Below, piece after piece: positions 19,142 through 26,905 of a DNA stretch of 64,000 nt. The notes beneath the pieces were generated by a model, which did not search any database, was not told the DNA's origin, and saw nothing but the letters and a program-made list of their open reading frames with translations. The number at the start of each line of letters is the position of its first letter. Position 1 is the stretch's first letter. The position numbers and the translations under genes are program-made. Location of the stretch: contig NZ_JACAOR010000008.1 in assembly GCF_013386115.1 (NCBI RefSeq), positions 124,001 to 188,000 on the forward strand, read 5' to 3'. This stretch comes from Pseudomonas gingeri. GTDB taxonomy: Bacteria; Pseudomonadota; Gammaproteobacteria; Pseudomonadales; Pseudomonadaceae.

Positions 19142-19720
19142 GTGACCGACAATATCTATGCCCCGCCGCTGGCGGATCTGAGTGCACCACAAGGCCAGGC
19201 CTCGGGCCGGTTCTACGTGGTCTCGCGCACCAAGTTCTTCGTGTTGTTCATCCTCAGTCTCGGCCTGTACCAGATCTATTGGTCCTACAAGAACTGGAGC
19301 CTGTACAAGCGGGCGGCCAACCTCGATGTCTGGCCGGTGGCCCGGGGCCTGTTCCCGATCTTTTTCGTCCATGCGCTGTATCGCAATGTCGACAAGAGCA
19401 TTCTGGCCGGCGGTCGTGGCCATGCCTGGGATGCGTCGCTCTGGGCGACCCTGTTCGTGGTGCTCGGCGTACTCAGCAACCTGCTGGAGGTGATGGTCAG
19501 GAACAAGCTGGGTGGCCCATTGCTGGAAGTGACCAGCGTCATGCTGGTGTTCGTCCAGGCCGCGGTGACCTGGCAGGGCCAGCGGGCGATCAACGTCGCC
19601 AGTGACGATCCGCGGGGCGAAGGCAATGCCGGCTTGCGCTGGATCAACTACCTGGTGATCGTGCCGGGTGCGATCATGTGGCTGTTGATACTCCTCGGCA
19701 CATTTGCCGTTCTGCGCTGA
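19142..19720 (+). CDS. Uncharacterised multi-pass membrane protein
   Basis: The protein of 192 residues starts at GTG 19142, with AAGGAG 7 bases upstream. After a polar N-terminus (MTDNIYAPPLADL) come about four membrane segments, the first in FFVLFILSLGLYQIYW and the last in MWLLILLGTFAVL. The YQIYWSYKNW motif recalls small DUF4234-like membrane proteins, but I cannot assign a family firmly. It is divergent from the glycosyltransferase and convergent with cysZ. Confidence 0.8.
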   Translation: MTDNIYAPPLADLSAPQGQASGRFYVVSRTKFFVLFILSLGLYQIYWSYKNWSLYKRAANLDVWPVARGLFPIFFVHALYRNVDKSILAGGRGHAWDASLWATLFVVLGVLSNLLEVMVRNKLGGPLLEVTSVMLVFVQAAVTWQGQRAINVASDDPRGEGNAGLRWINYLVIVPGAIMWLLILLGTFAVLR

Positions 19721-19759
19721 GTCGCGAGCCGGGGGTATCCGGCCCCCGGCGTCAGCGGT

Positions 19760-20515
19760 TCAGCGCGAAGGCTGCACCAGCGCCTCGTTCCCGCGCTCAC
19801 GGACCCAGAACAGGGTCGCCCCGGCCACCGCCGCCGGCATCATCAGCAGGTTGACCACCGGGATCAGCAGCACCAGGTAGACGATCCCGCCGAAACTCAT
19901 GCTCTGCCAGCGTTTCTGCCGCAGCCAGGCGAGCATTTCGTTCCAGCCCAGCTTGTGGTTGTCGGCCGGGTAGTCGATGTACTGGATCGCCATCATCCAC
20001 ACGCCGAACAGCAGCCACAACGGCGCGGCGATGATATTCACCACCGGGATGAAGGACAGGATGAACAGGCCGATGGCCCGTGGCAGGAAGTAGCCCAGCT
20101 TGCGCATTTCCCGCGCCAGGGTGCGGGGCACCATCGCCAGCAGTTCGCCCCAGCTGAAGGCCGGGAAGTCGTCGGTACCGCGCACCACCACTTCGACCTT
20201 TTCCGCGAGAAAACCGTTGAAAGGGGACGCGATGATGTTCGCCAGCATGGTGAAGCTGAAGAACACCATGAGGACCACCAGCACCACGAACAGCGGCCAC
20301 AGGATGTAGTTGAGAAAGCTCAGCCAGCCGGGCAGGGTCGGCATCAGGTGATCGACCCAGAGGCTGAACTGATGCCCGGCGAAGTAGATCAATCCGACGA
20401 ACAGCACCAGGTTGATCAGCAACGGCAGCAGGACAAACAGTCGCAGGCCCGGGCTCAGGACCAGCTTGAGGCCCTCGCGCAGGTATTGCGGGCCGGACAT
20501 GACGGGTGCGGGCAT
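19760..20515 (-). CDS. cysZ: CysZ, sulfate transport protein (EI24 family)
   Basis: This 251-residue membrane protein is of the CysZ/EI24 family, with LREGLKLVLSPGLRLFVLLPLLINLVL-like N-terminal helices, the family VEVVVRGTDDFPAFSWGEL loop, and GRLIPVVNLLMMPAAVAGAT-like C-terminal region. CysZ lets sulfate enter the cell for cysteine synthesis, which fits cysDNC elsewhere in the window. A 314-base spacer separates it from divergent trxB. Confidence 0.93.
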   Translation of the reverse strand: MPAPVMSGPQYLREGLKLVLSPGLRLFVLLPLLINLVLFVGLIYFAGHQFSLWVDHLMPTLPGWLSFLNYILWPLFVVLVVLMVFFSFTMLANIIASPFNGFLAEKVEVVVRGTDDFPAFSWGELLAMVPRTLAREMRKLGYFLPRAIGLFILSFIPVVNIIAAPLWLLFGVWMMAIQYIDYPADNHKLGWNEMLAWLRQKRWQSMSFGGIVYLVLLIPVVNLLMMPAAVAGATLFWVRERGNEALVQPSR

Positions 20516-20829
20516 AACGGGCTCCGAAGCAGGGGAAAACGCGCCGACCTTACCGGCTTTGCACAGGCGGTGAAAGGGCCGACATTTGCGGTAACGTTTT
20601 CAGCGATAACGGCTTTGCGCAGAACGTCCTTCAGGATAGAGACCTGCTATGAGCTGGATTGTTATTGCGTATTTCCTTAATCTTCGCGCTCTCGATACGC
20701 TGCACACCATTATTTTTCAGGACTGTGTGCTAAAAGCCTTCCCCAAGTGCTGTCGCAGTCCTTTTTTATTCCAGCCGGTTTGCCGGCGCTCCGCCCCGGT
20801 GTCTCACGGGCGGTCGATAGGAGTGAGTC
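20516..20829. other. cysZ-trxB divergent intergenic region
   Basis: This 314-base region should hold the promoters of cysZ (leftward) and trxB (rightward). The right half contains a small open frame from ATG 20649 (MSWIVIAYFLNL...) that runs past the trxB start in another frame, and a terminator-like hairpin at 20719-20767. I see no convincing RBS for the small frame and do not call it a gene. Confidence 0.6.
20719..20767 (+). terminator. Terminator-like hairpin in the trxB leader (possible attenuator or sRNA end)
   Basis: AGGACTG and CAGTCCT flank a ~30-base loop and are followed by six T. It lies 63 bases before the trxB ATG in the same direction, so transcripts starting upstream would be ended or attenuated here. 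Confidence 0.6.
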
Positions 20830-21792
20830 ATGTCTGAAGTACGCCATTCGCGAGTGATTATTCTCGGTTCCGGCCCTGCCGGTTACAGCGCTGCGGTCTA
20901 TGCGGCTCGCGCCAACCTCAAGCCGCTGCTGATCACCGGCATGCAGGCCGGCGGTCAGTTGACCACCACCACCGAAGTCGACAACTGGCCCGGTGACGTG
21001 CACGGCCTGACCGGCCCGGCGCTGATGGAGCGTATGCGTGAACACGCCGAGCGCTTCGAAACCGAAATCATCTTCGACCACATCAACGCGGTGGACCTGG
21101 CGAAGAAGCCCTACACTCTGGTGGGCGACAGCGGCACCTTCACCTGTGATGCCCTGATCATCGCCACTGGCGCCAGCGCCCGTTACCTGGGCCTGCCTTC
21201 GGAAGAAGCGTTCATGGGCAAGGGCGTTTCCGCCTGCGCCACCTGCGACGGTTTCTTCTATCGCAACAAGCCGGTCGCCGTGGTCGGCGGTGGCAACACG
21301 GCCGTCGAGGAAGCGCTGTACCTGGCCAACATCGCCAGCACCGTGACCCTGATCCACCGTCGCGAGACTTTCCGCGCCGAGAAGATCCTGATCGACAAGC
21401 TGCATGCCCGCGTCGCCGAAGGCAAGATCATCCTCAAGCTCAACGCCACCCTGGACGAAGTCCTGGGCGACAACATGGGCGTGACCGGTGCCCGCCTGAA
21501 AAACAACGACGGCAGCTCCGACGAACTGAAGGTCGACGGTGTGTTCATCGCTATCGGCCACACCCCGAACACTTCGCTGTTCGAAGGCCAGCTGGCGTTG
21601 AAAGACGGCTATCTGGTGGTGCAGGGTGGCCGTGACGGCAATGCCACCGCGACCAGCGTCGAAGGTGTGTTCGCCGCCGGGGACGTGGCTGACCACGTGT
21701 ATCGCCAGGCGATCACTTCGGCCGGCGCCGGCTGCATGGCCGCACTGGATACCGAGCGTTACCTGGACGGTCTGCAGAACGCTTCGTTCTGA
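20830..21792 (+). CDS. trxB: TrxB, thioredoxin reductase
   Basis: The 320-residue flavoprotein has the FAD motif ILGSGPAGYSAAVYAAR at the N-terminus, the redox pair Cys136-Ala-Thr-Cys139-Asp, the NADPH motif VVGGGNTAVEEALYLA, and the C-terminal FAAGDVADHVYRQAITSAGAGCMAA-like FAD segment. It transfers electrons from NADPH to thioredoxin. A GGAG lies about 8 bases before ATG 20830. A strong terminator follows. Confidence 0.97.
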   Translation: MSEVRHSRVIILGSGPAGYSAAVYAARANLKPLLITGMQAGGQLTTTTEVDNWPGDVHGLTGPALMERMREHAERFETEIIFDHINAVDLAKKPYTLVGDSGTFTCDALIIATGASARYLGLPSEEAFMGKGVSACATCDGFFYRNKPVAVVGGGNTAVEEALYLANIASTVTLIHRRETFRAEKILIDKLHARVAEGKIILKLNATLDEVLGDNMGVTGARLKNNDGSSDELKVDGVFIAIGHTPNTSLFEGQLALKDGYLVVQGGRDGNATATSVEGVFAAGDVADHVYRQAITSAGAGCMAALDTERYLDGLQNASF

Positions 21793-21805
21793 GCGACCTC
21801 CCAAT

Positions 21806-21836
21806 AAAAAAACCGGCCGCGAGGCCGGTTTTTTTG
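21806..21836 (+). terminator. Rho-independent terminator after trxB
   Basis: AAAACCGGCC-GCGA-GGCCGGTTTT hairpin with a long T tail; the A run on the left makes it potentially bidirectional. Confidence 0.92.
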
Positions 21837-21851
21837 TGCATCCATTTCCTT

Positions 21852-21946
21852 GTAGGAGCGGGCTTGCCCGCGAAGGCGGCAGTGCCGGCGCGGTATTTCT
21901 CCAGGGAGACCGCAGTGTTCCATTCGCGGGCAAGCCCGGCTCCCAC
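21852..21946. repeat. REP doublet between trxB and hopJ-like gene
   Basis: GTAGGAGCGGGCTTGCCCGC and the inverted GCGGGCAAGCCCGGCTCCCA flank about 48 bases. It is a REP subtype different from the one at 12 kb (GGGCTTGCCCGCGAA core). Confidence 0.85.
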
Positions 21947-21957
21947 AGGAGCTGTGA

Positions 21958-22296
21958 TCAGCGGCGTGTCAGCGGCTGCGCGGCGAATTTCACACCGGCC
22001 AGGCCGTGCTTGATCAGGGCGCGGATATTGCCGTGGTCGCTGCCCTCGGGAGTGGCCAGTACCGAGCGGTAGTGCTCGCCGAAGGCCAGCAGCGCCTGCT
22101 GGTCGCTCAGGCCTTCGAGCAACGCCAGGCCGAGGGTCTTGCACGAGCCTTCGTTCTGCCCGGCGGCGTTTTCCACGCCACCGTTGTTGAAGGCCTGTGG
22201 CTGGTAATCGTAGCCGGCGGCGACAAACGCCAGGGTGTCGGCAAAGACATGCTCGCCGCTGTCGAGGCTGGCGCGCAGGGTATTCAGGTCAGTCAT
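21958..22296 (-). CDS. HopJ-family protein
   Basis: This 112-residue protein matches the HopJ type III effector family by its LDSGEHVFADTLAFVAAGYDY start, the FNNGGVENAAGQNEGSCKTLGLALLE core and FGEHYRSVLATPEGSDHGNIRAL. Despite the name, the family is common in non-pathogenic Pseudomonas without type III secretion and its role is unclear. The start (22296) overlaps the upstream DUF1244 gene by 8 bases, so the pair is likely an operon. Confidence 0.85.
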   Translation of the reverse strand: MTDLNTLRASLDSGEHVFADTLAFVAAGYDYQPQAFNNGGVENAAGQNEGSCKTLGLALLEGLSDQQALLAFGEHYRSVLATPEGSDHGNIRALIKHGLAGVKFAAQPLTRR

Positions 22297-22585
22297 GGGG
22301 TTTTCCTTTGGCGAATGCCGCCTGTTGTTCGGCACTGGCTTCTTGCTGATATTGGGCTTTCCACTCGGCATAGGGCATGCCGTAGACCACTTCACGGGCC
22401 TCGTCGAGACTCAGGGCGATCTGGCGTTCGTCGGCTTCGGCCTTGTACCACTTGGACAGGCAGTTGCGGCAGAAGCCGGAGAGGTTCATCAGGTCGATGT
22501 TCTGGACATCCTTGCGGCTGTCCAGGTGGGCGACCAGCCGGCGGAAGGCGGCGGCTTCGAGTTCGAGGCGTTCTTGCTCGGTCAT
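22289..22585 (-). CDS. DUF1244 family protein
   Basis: The 98-residue protein contains the DUF1244 core RLVAHLDSRKDVQNIDLMNLSGF-like helix region, the conserved CRNCLSKWY and the GMPYAEWK motif. It is a small mainly helical protein; the paired Cys may bind metal, which is inference. ATG 22585 (MTEQERLELEA) is chosen; the frame is open upstream. It overlaps the hopJ-like gene downstream. Confidence 0.87.
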   Translation of the reverse strand: MTEQERLELEAAAFRRLVAHLDSRKDVQNIDLMNLSGFCRNCLSKWYKAEADERQIALSLDEAREVVYGMPYAEWKAQYQQEASAEQQAAFAKGKPHD

Positions 22586-22695
22586 GGTGGGCTCTGTGCG
22601 TGAAGGGCAGTAGACGATAGGCCGCGATGATAAGAGCCTGGCGCGTCGAATGCCAGGCAACTCCAGGTTTCAACGGCTGGTTTCAACGGCAGGCC

Positions 22696-23067
22696 TCAGC
22701 GGCTCGCCGCCAGGGTGATCGACACCGACTCGGCGAACCGCAGGGCATGGGGCTTGTCCACTTCGACCTCGGCGTAGAGCACCGCCTCGTTGCTCATGAC
22801 CAGGTCCAGCAACTCCTGGGTCAGGCGTTCGAGCAGGGCGAAGCGGTTGCCCTCCACATGCTGGATGATCGCCTTGGTGATGGTGCGGTAGTTCAATGCG
22901 TGGTCGATATCGTTGTCGCGCACGGCTTCCTGGGCGGCATAGAGGATGGTGAGGTTGATCAGCACATCCTGCTTGTTGAGGATCTCGTCCTCGTTGATAC
23001 CGATAAAGGTACGCAGGCACAGGTCCTTGACCCGGATCCGGGCCATTCCCGGTTGAAGTTGTGGCAT
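22696..23067 (-). CDS. folX: FolX, dihydroneopterin triphosphate 2'-epimerase
   Basis: This 123-residue protein of the FolB/FolX fold starts MPQLQPGMARIRVKDL and contains FIGINEDEILNKQDVLINL and the catalytic-region NYRTITKAI and FALLERLTQELLDLV. It epimerises dihydroneopterin triphosphate to dihydromonapterin triphosphate. It sits 2 bases after folE and is followed by folM upstream in the same operon, a set known in Pseudomonas to make tetrahydromonapterin, the cofactor for phenylalanine hydroxylase. Confidence 0.9.
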   Translation of the reverse strand: MPQLQPGMARIRVKDLCLRTFIGINEDEILNKQDVLINLTILYAAQEAVRDNDIDHALNYRTITKAIIQHVEGNRFALLERLTQELLDLVMSNEAVLYAEVEVDKPHALRFAESVSITLAASR

Positions 23068-23069
23068 TG

Positions 23070-23630
23070 CTACTTGCTCCGTCCGATCAGTTGCAGGAAC
23101 TCCATGCGGGTGGTGTTCGAGTCGCGGAAGGCGCCGAGCATCACCGAGGTGTTCATGGTCGAATTCTGTTTTTCCACGCCGCGCATCATCATGCACATGT
23201 GCTGCGCCTCGATCACCACCGCGACACCGGCGGCGCTGGTCACCTGCTGGATGGCGTCGGCGATTTCCCGGGTCAGGTTCTCCTGGATCTGCAGGCGCCG
23301 GGCGAACATGTCGACGATCCGCGCGATCTTCGACAGCCCCAGTACCTTGCCGGTCGGGATATAGGCGACATGGGCCTTGCCGATGAAGGGCAGCAGGTGA
23401 TGTTCGCACAGCGAGTACAACTCGATGTCCTTGACGATCACCATCTCGTCGTTGTCCGAGGCGAACAGCGCGCCGTTGACCACCCCCGCGAGGTCCTCGG
23501 CATAGCCGTGACACAGGTATTGCATGGCCTTGGCTGCCCGTTTCGGGGTATCCAGGAGACCCTCGCGATCGGGGTCTTCGCCAAGACCCAGGAGGATCTC
23601 GCGGTAATGCTCGGGCAGCGTTGCGCTCAT
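23070..23630 (-). CDS. folE: FolE, GTP cyclohydrolase I
   Basis: The 186-residue enzyme has the zinc ligands Cys75 and His78 in YSLCEHHLLPF and Cys146 in EAQHMCMMMRG, together with the family LGLSKIARIVDMFARRLQ. It converts GTP to dihydroneopterin triphosphate, the first pterin step. It lies between folM and folX in one leftward operon (24 bases after folM, 2 before folX). A folE gene is reported as light-inducible in P. putida, and a LOV/LitR pair lies 2 kb away here. Confidence 0.96.
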   Translation of the reverse strand: MSATLPEHYREILLGLGEDPDREGLLDTPKRAAKAMQYLCHGYAEDLAGVVNGALFASDNDEMVIVKDIELYSLCEHHLLPFIGKAHVAYIPTGKVLGLSKIARIVDMFARRLQIQENLTREIADAIQQVTSAAGVAVVIEAQHMCMMMRGVEKQNSTMNTSVMLGAFRDSNTTRMEFLQLIGRSK

Positions 23631-23654
23631 TGCAATGTTTCCTCGCCGGAAGGC

Positions 23655-24365
23655 TTACTTGAGGTGCCGGCCGCCGTTGACGGTCAAGGTTGTGCCGGTG
23701 ACGTAGGGGTTGTCCAGCAGATAGCGCAGGCTCTGGTAGACCACCTCGGCGCCGGGCTCGATACCCAGGGCCGATTTGGCCAGGGTCTTGGCGCGGTACG
23801 CCGCGTCGTCGTCGGGGTTGAACATCAGCAGTGCCGGGGCGATGCCGTTGACCTTGATCCGCGGTGCGTATCGGGCGGCGAAGGACAGTGTCAGGCTGTC
23901 CAGCCCGGCCTTGCTGGCGCAATAGGCGATATGATTGCTGCTGCCCTTGCGCGTCACGTCGTCGCTGATATGCACGATATCGGCGAGTGGCGATTGTTGC
24001 AGCAGTTCGGCGCAATGCAGGTTGATCAGGTACGGCGCCAGCATATGGACGCTGAACAGGCGGGTAAACGCCTCGGCTTCGTCGCCCGGTGTTTCGGTGA
24101 GCCAGGCCGAGGCATTGTGCACGATCGCCCGCAGGCTGTCGGTGTGCTGTTTCAGGCTGTCGATAAAGGCCAGGATGCCGGCTTCGCTGGCGAAGTCGGC
24201 GAACAGCGTGATCGCCCCCTGTTCGCGCAACGCCTGCAGGCCGGGCCGTTCGCTGCGGTAGCTGACGATCACCGGGCAACCGTCTGCCAACAGCCGTTCT
24301 GCACAGTGCAGGCCGACGCGCTGGCTGGCGCCAGTGATCAGGATCGGGGCGGGGGACGATGGCAT
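23655..24365 (-). CDS. folM: FolM, dihydromonapterin reductase (SDR family)
   Basis: This 236-residue short-chain dehydrogenase has the NADPH-binding ILITGASQRVGLHCAERL with the Arg typical of pteridine-reductase-like SDRs, VHNASAWL, and the catalytic Tyr and Lys in AYCASKAGLDSL. It reduces dihydromonapterin to the tetrahydro form. It is the first gene of folM-folE-folX, consistent with tetrahydromonapterin production. Confidence 0.92.
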   Translation of the reverse strand: MPSSPAPILITGASQRVGLHCAERLLADGCPVIVSYRSERPGLQALREQGAITLFADFASEAGILAFIDSLKQHTDSLRAIVHNASAWLTETPGDEAEAFTRLFSVHMLAPYLINLHCAELLQQSPLADIVHISDDVTRKGSSNHIAYCASKAGLDSLTLSFAARYAPRIKVNGIAPALLMFNPDDDAAYRAKTLAKSALGIEPGAEVVYQSLRYLLDNPYVTGTTLTVNGGRHLK

Positions 24366-24399
24366 CGGGGGCTCGCGGCAAGCAGTGAAGAGGTGTCGA

Positions 24400-24415
24400 T
24401 TGACGTTGAAGTCAA
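24400..24415. promoter_or_regulatory. Palindrome at the folM promoter
   Basis: TTGACGTTGAAGTCAA is an imperfect palindrome (arms TTGAC/GTCAA) 35 bases before folM. On the leftward strand a TATAGT -10 (24416-24421), with TTGTAG or GTTGTA about 15-16 bases further upstream, would place transcription start inside the palindrome. The shape resembles LiuR-type MerR operators, but the regulator is unknown. Confidence 0.45.
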
Positions 24416-24478
24416 ACTATACCAGCGACACGCCTTCTACAACCCTGCGGCGAACCCGCGCGGGCCCCGCCCGCGGCG

Positions 24479-25048
24479 CTAGCGGCCCCGGGTCGGTGCC
24501 GCCTCCGGCAACGTCCTGGCCGGTGTCGCGTGCAGCCAGCCCGCCAGCAGGTGGGTCGACAGCGGGATGAAGAAGTAGACCATCAACGGCGTCAGCATCA
24601 TCGTGCTGAGCAGGATCCGTGGCACCAGTTCCAGTTCGGCCAGCAACGGGCCGAGGGCGAAGTTGAACAGCAGCGACACCGGAAAGAATGCCAGCCAGAT
24701 CGCCACGCTCTGTTTCCAGCGGGGCGGGCGTTGGCCGACGCTGCCGAACCAGCCTTCAAGGCCACTGACCCGGTGCTCGGAGGGGCGGGCGAACAGATCG
24801 CTGCCGCGCTCCAGCCAGGCCTTGCGCGAGGCCGAGTGCTCCCAGGCATGCAGGGTGGCGGCATCGCTGAAACGGAAGATCATCTGGAATTCGTTGTCGG
24901 TCGGAGGTGGGGCGAGGACACCGGAACCCAGGTAGCCGGGGAAGTCAGTAGCCAGTTGTTCGCCTTCCTGGAGCCAGGCGAGCATATCCTGATAACGGCC
25001 GTCGGCGACGCGACGTGCCACCATCATGGTGACGGGTGAGGTAGACAT
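24479..25048 (-). CDS. Antibiotic-biosynthesis-monooxygenase-like (ABM) domain protein with membrane tail
   Basis: The protein of 189 residues has an N-terminal ABM ferredoxin-like domain (about 1-95, with YQDMLAWLQEGEQLATDFPGYLGSGV) and a C-terminal region with two membrane segments (about 117-135 and 147-170). ABM domains can bind heme or quinone-like molecules, but no reaction can be assigned. ATG 25048 has GGAG 7 bases upstream. It lies upstream of folM in the same direction with a 113-base spacer. Confidence 0.8.
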   Translation of the reverse strand: MSTSPVTMMVARRVADGRYQDMLAWLQEGEQLATDFPGYLGSGVLAPPPTDNEFQMIFRFSDAATLHAWEHSASRKAWLERGSDLFARPSEHRVSGLEGWFGSVGQRPPRWKQSVAIWLAFFPVSLLFNFALGPLLAELELVPRILLSTMMLTPLMVYFFIPLSTHLLAGWLHATPARTLPEAAPTRGR

Positions 25049-25195
25049 TATGTATCTCCGCAAGACAAGCAGGCTGCCCGGGTAGGGCAGACGCGAAACG
25101 CAGCACCGGGGTGGTGGGCTGCGTCTGAAAAACAGGCAAGAATTATTCCCGGTTCAGGGAAAACCGTCAGAGACGTCGACCACATTGTTCCATGT

Positions 25196-25233
25196 TTGAA
25201 GAAAGTGAGTCGATGTAGGCTAGAATATCTACA
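25196..25233 (+). promoter_or_regulatory. Promoter with 19-base spacer and inverted repeat before the LitR-like gene
   Basis: TTGAAG (25196-25201) and TAGAAT (25221-25226) are separated by 19 bases, a spacer length typical of MerR-controlled promoters. An inverted repeat TGTAG-N10-CTACA (25214-25233) overlaps the -10. The half-sites resemble the TGTACA-type half-site reported for PplR1 in P. putida but do not match the full reported consensus. Confidence 0.5.
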
Positions 25234-25259
25234 AAATTTTACACATTGATGTGGAAAAT

Positions 25260-26219
25260 ATGGCCGTCATCACCGAACTTGCACCCCTATCGCTGCCATT
25301 ACCGGCCTTGAAGCAGGAAGAGCTGTTTCCCATCCGCGAGGTGTCCCGCCTGACCGGTGTGAACCCGGTCACCCTGCGGGCCTGGGAGCGACGCTACGGT
25401 CTCATTCAACCGACACGCACCGAAAGCGGGCATCGGCTCTACGCCATGAGCGATATCGAGACCGTGCGCAGCATTCTCGGCTGGATCGAGCGTGGGGTGG
25501 CGGTCAGCAAGGTCGGCAAGATCCTGGCGAAAACCGCGGCGACCCGAGCCCCGGCGACCGACACTCTGCTGCCGCTGCCCGTGGATGACTGGCGCCACTG
25601 CCAGGTGCAACTGGGCAGCGCGATCAGTGCCTTCGACGAGCTGGCGCTTGAGCGTGTATACGGGCAGATTTTTTCCAGCTACCCGCTGACGGTGGTCTTC
25701 CAGAATATTCTGATGCCGCTCTGGCAGGACCTGCGCACCCAGCGCGGTGCCTTTGGCCAGGCCAGCGAATGGCTGTTCCTCGACGGTTTCCTGCGCGGCC
25801 GGGTGCTGCAGCGCCTGCAATCGGCCAGGGGCGCGGCGTCGGAGCGGATTATCCTCGCGGCGTTGCCTGGGGACTGTCGCGAGCTGGAGCTGCTGGTGGC
25901 CGGCTTGCTGCTCGGCAACGGCGAATGCCCGGTCAGCGTGCTGGCCATCGGACAACCTTTCGATGAGTTGCCACTGATCTGTGAAAAGGTCAGGCCGCGG
26001 GTGCTGGTACTGTATTCCAACCGCTCGCCGGCCTCGGATCTGCCGCGCCGGCTGAATCGGCTGGCGCTCGCGGTGGAGTGTCCGGTGATGCTCGCCGGCG
26101 ATGTCGCCGACCTGCTGCAGGACTCCCTGGAAGGCACCAGCATCGGCTGTCTGGGACACGACGGCCAGCGCATGCGCCAGCGCCTGCAGCAACTGCTGGC
26201 AGGCAAGCTGGATACCTGA
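25260..26219 (+). CDS. MerR-family regulator of the LitR/PplR (class II, B12-site-less) type
   Basis: This 319-residue protein has an N-terminal MerR helix-turn-helix (about 23-90: IREVSRLTGVNPVTLRAWERRYGL, then PTRTESGHRLY) and a C-terminal domain shaped like the cobalamin-binding region of LitR/CarH. In light-sensing class I proteins a His of an E/D-x-H motif holds B12; here the matching stretch reads LPGDCRELELL with no His, so B12 binding is unlikely. P. putida PplR proteins of this class act with short LOV proteins, and one is encoded here just downstream. ATG 25260 (MAVITELAP) is chosen; GTG 25251 is an alternative. Confidence 0.85.
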   Translation: MAVITELAPLSLPLPALKQEELFPIREVSRLTGVNPVTLRAWERRYGLIQPTRTESGHRLYAMSDIETVRSILGWIERGVAVSKVGKILAKTAATRAPATDTLLPLPVDDWRHCQVQLGSAISAFDELALERVYGQIFSSYPLTVVFQNILMPLWQDLRTQRGAFGQASEWLFLDGFLRGRVLQRLQSARGAASERIILAALPGDCRELELLVAGLLLGNGECPVSVLAIGQPFDELPLICEKVRPRVLVLYSNRSPASDLPRRLNRLALAVECPVMLAGDVADLLQDSLEGTSIGCLGHDGQRMRQRLQQLLAGKLDT

Positions 26220-26231
26220 AGGCCTTCGGGG

Positions 26232-26837
26232 TCAGACGTGAAAGTGCGGATGAGCCAGGCGATGCTGCTGCAGGATGTACTGGCGTAACCGTTCGGTTTC
26301 CCCCAGGTCGCTCTGGCTCAGCCGGTAGGCATACAGGCCTTGCTCGGTTTCCCGTTCGAAGCGCCCGCGCAATGCAATGCGTTCATAGCCCGAGGGGCTG
26401 AACCACTGGGCGAACTGCCTGGGGGGCTTGATGCCGTTGCGACTTTCCACCAGTACACCCTTGAACGACACCTCGCGTACCGCCAGGCCGCCGGGCTGGC
26501 CCCGGGAATTTTCCAGGGCCACCGGCTCGTCCAGGGTCAGGCGCCAGGGGCGGACCATCGGCCCGTCTTCATAGATGCTCGGGACTCCCAGGCGCAGGTG
26601 CTGGGCATGGAACTCGTCTTCCACCAGGTGCAGCGGGAAGGTCATTTTCTGATTATCGAAGTGCGCCTGGATCGTCACCTGTTCATGGGCCGCCAGGCGC
26701 GTCAGCAGGTCGCGGATCTGCGACACCCCATTGACCAGCAGGCTCGACGAAGCGTCGCGCTTGTTGAGTTGCGGGTTGTGTTGCATGGTCCGTATGAAAT
26801 CCAGCTCGTCCTGAGTCAGAAGGGCGTCGCGGTGCAT
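26232..26837 (-). CDS. Uncharacterised protein downstream of the LOV gene
   Basis: The product of 201 residues begins MHRDALLTQDELDFIRTMQ; an upstream frame to 26867 adds 10 residues without a visible RBS. An N-terminal helical part is followed by a beta-rich half (LALVEDEFHAQHLRLG-like, then VREVSFKGVLVES and ERIALRGRF). This layout vaguely recalls YcgR/PilZ-like proteins, but the RxxxR and D/NxSxxG motifs of PilZ are not clear. It is 68 bases after the LOV gene in the same direction, so it may be an output partner of the photoreceptor. Function unknown. Confidence 0.7.
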   Translation of the reverse strand: MHRDALLTQDELDFIRTMQHNPQLNKRDASSSLLVNGVSQIRDLLTRLAAHEQVTIQAHFDNQKMTFPLHLVEDEFHAQHLRLGVPSIYEDGPMVRPWRLTLDEPVALENSRGQPGGLAVREVSFKGVLVESRNGIKPPRQFAQWFSPSGYERIALRGRFERETEQGLYAYRLSQSDLGETERLRQYILQQHRLAHPHFHV

Positions 26838-26905
26838 GATCGAGCTCGAAAGGTGGGAAATGCGCATAAAAAAGTGGTGGATGCCTGTTCAGACAACGAA
26901 TTCCA

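Noticed and set aside
20649..20837. 62-residue frame before trxB as a gene
   Set aside because: No clear RBS, it runs through a terminator-like hairpin and into the trxB start; kept only as a possible leader peptide.
25214..25250. Match to the reported PplR1 site T(G/A)TACA-N12-TGTA(C/T)A before the LitR-like gene
   Set aside because: Only loosely similar half-sites are present; spacing and bases do not fit the consensus.
25049..25259. Cobalamin riboswitch or B12 control upstream of the LitR-like gene
   Set aside because: No B12-box-like sequence found, and the protein lacks the B12-ligand His.
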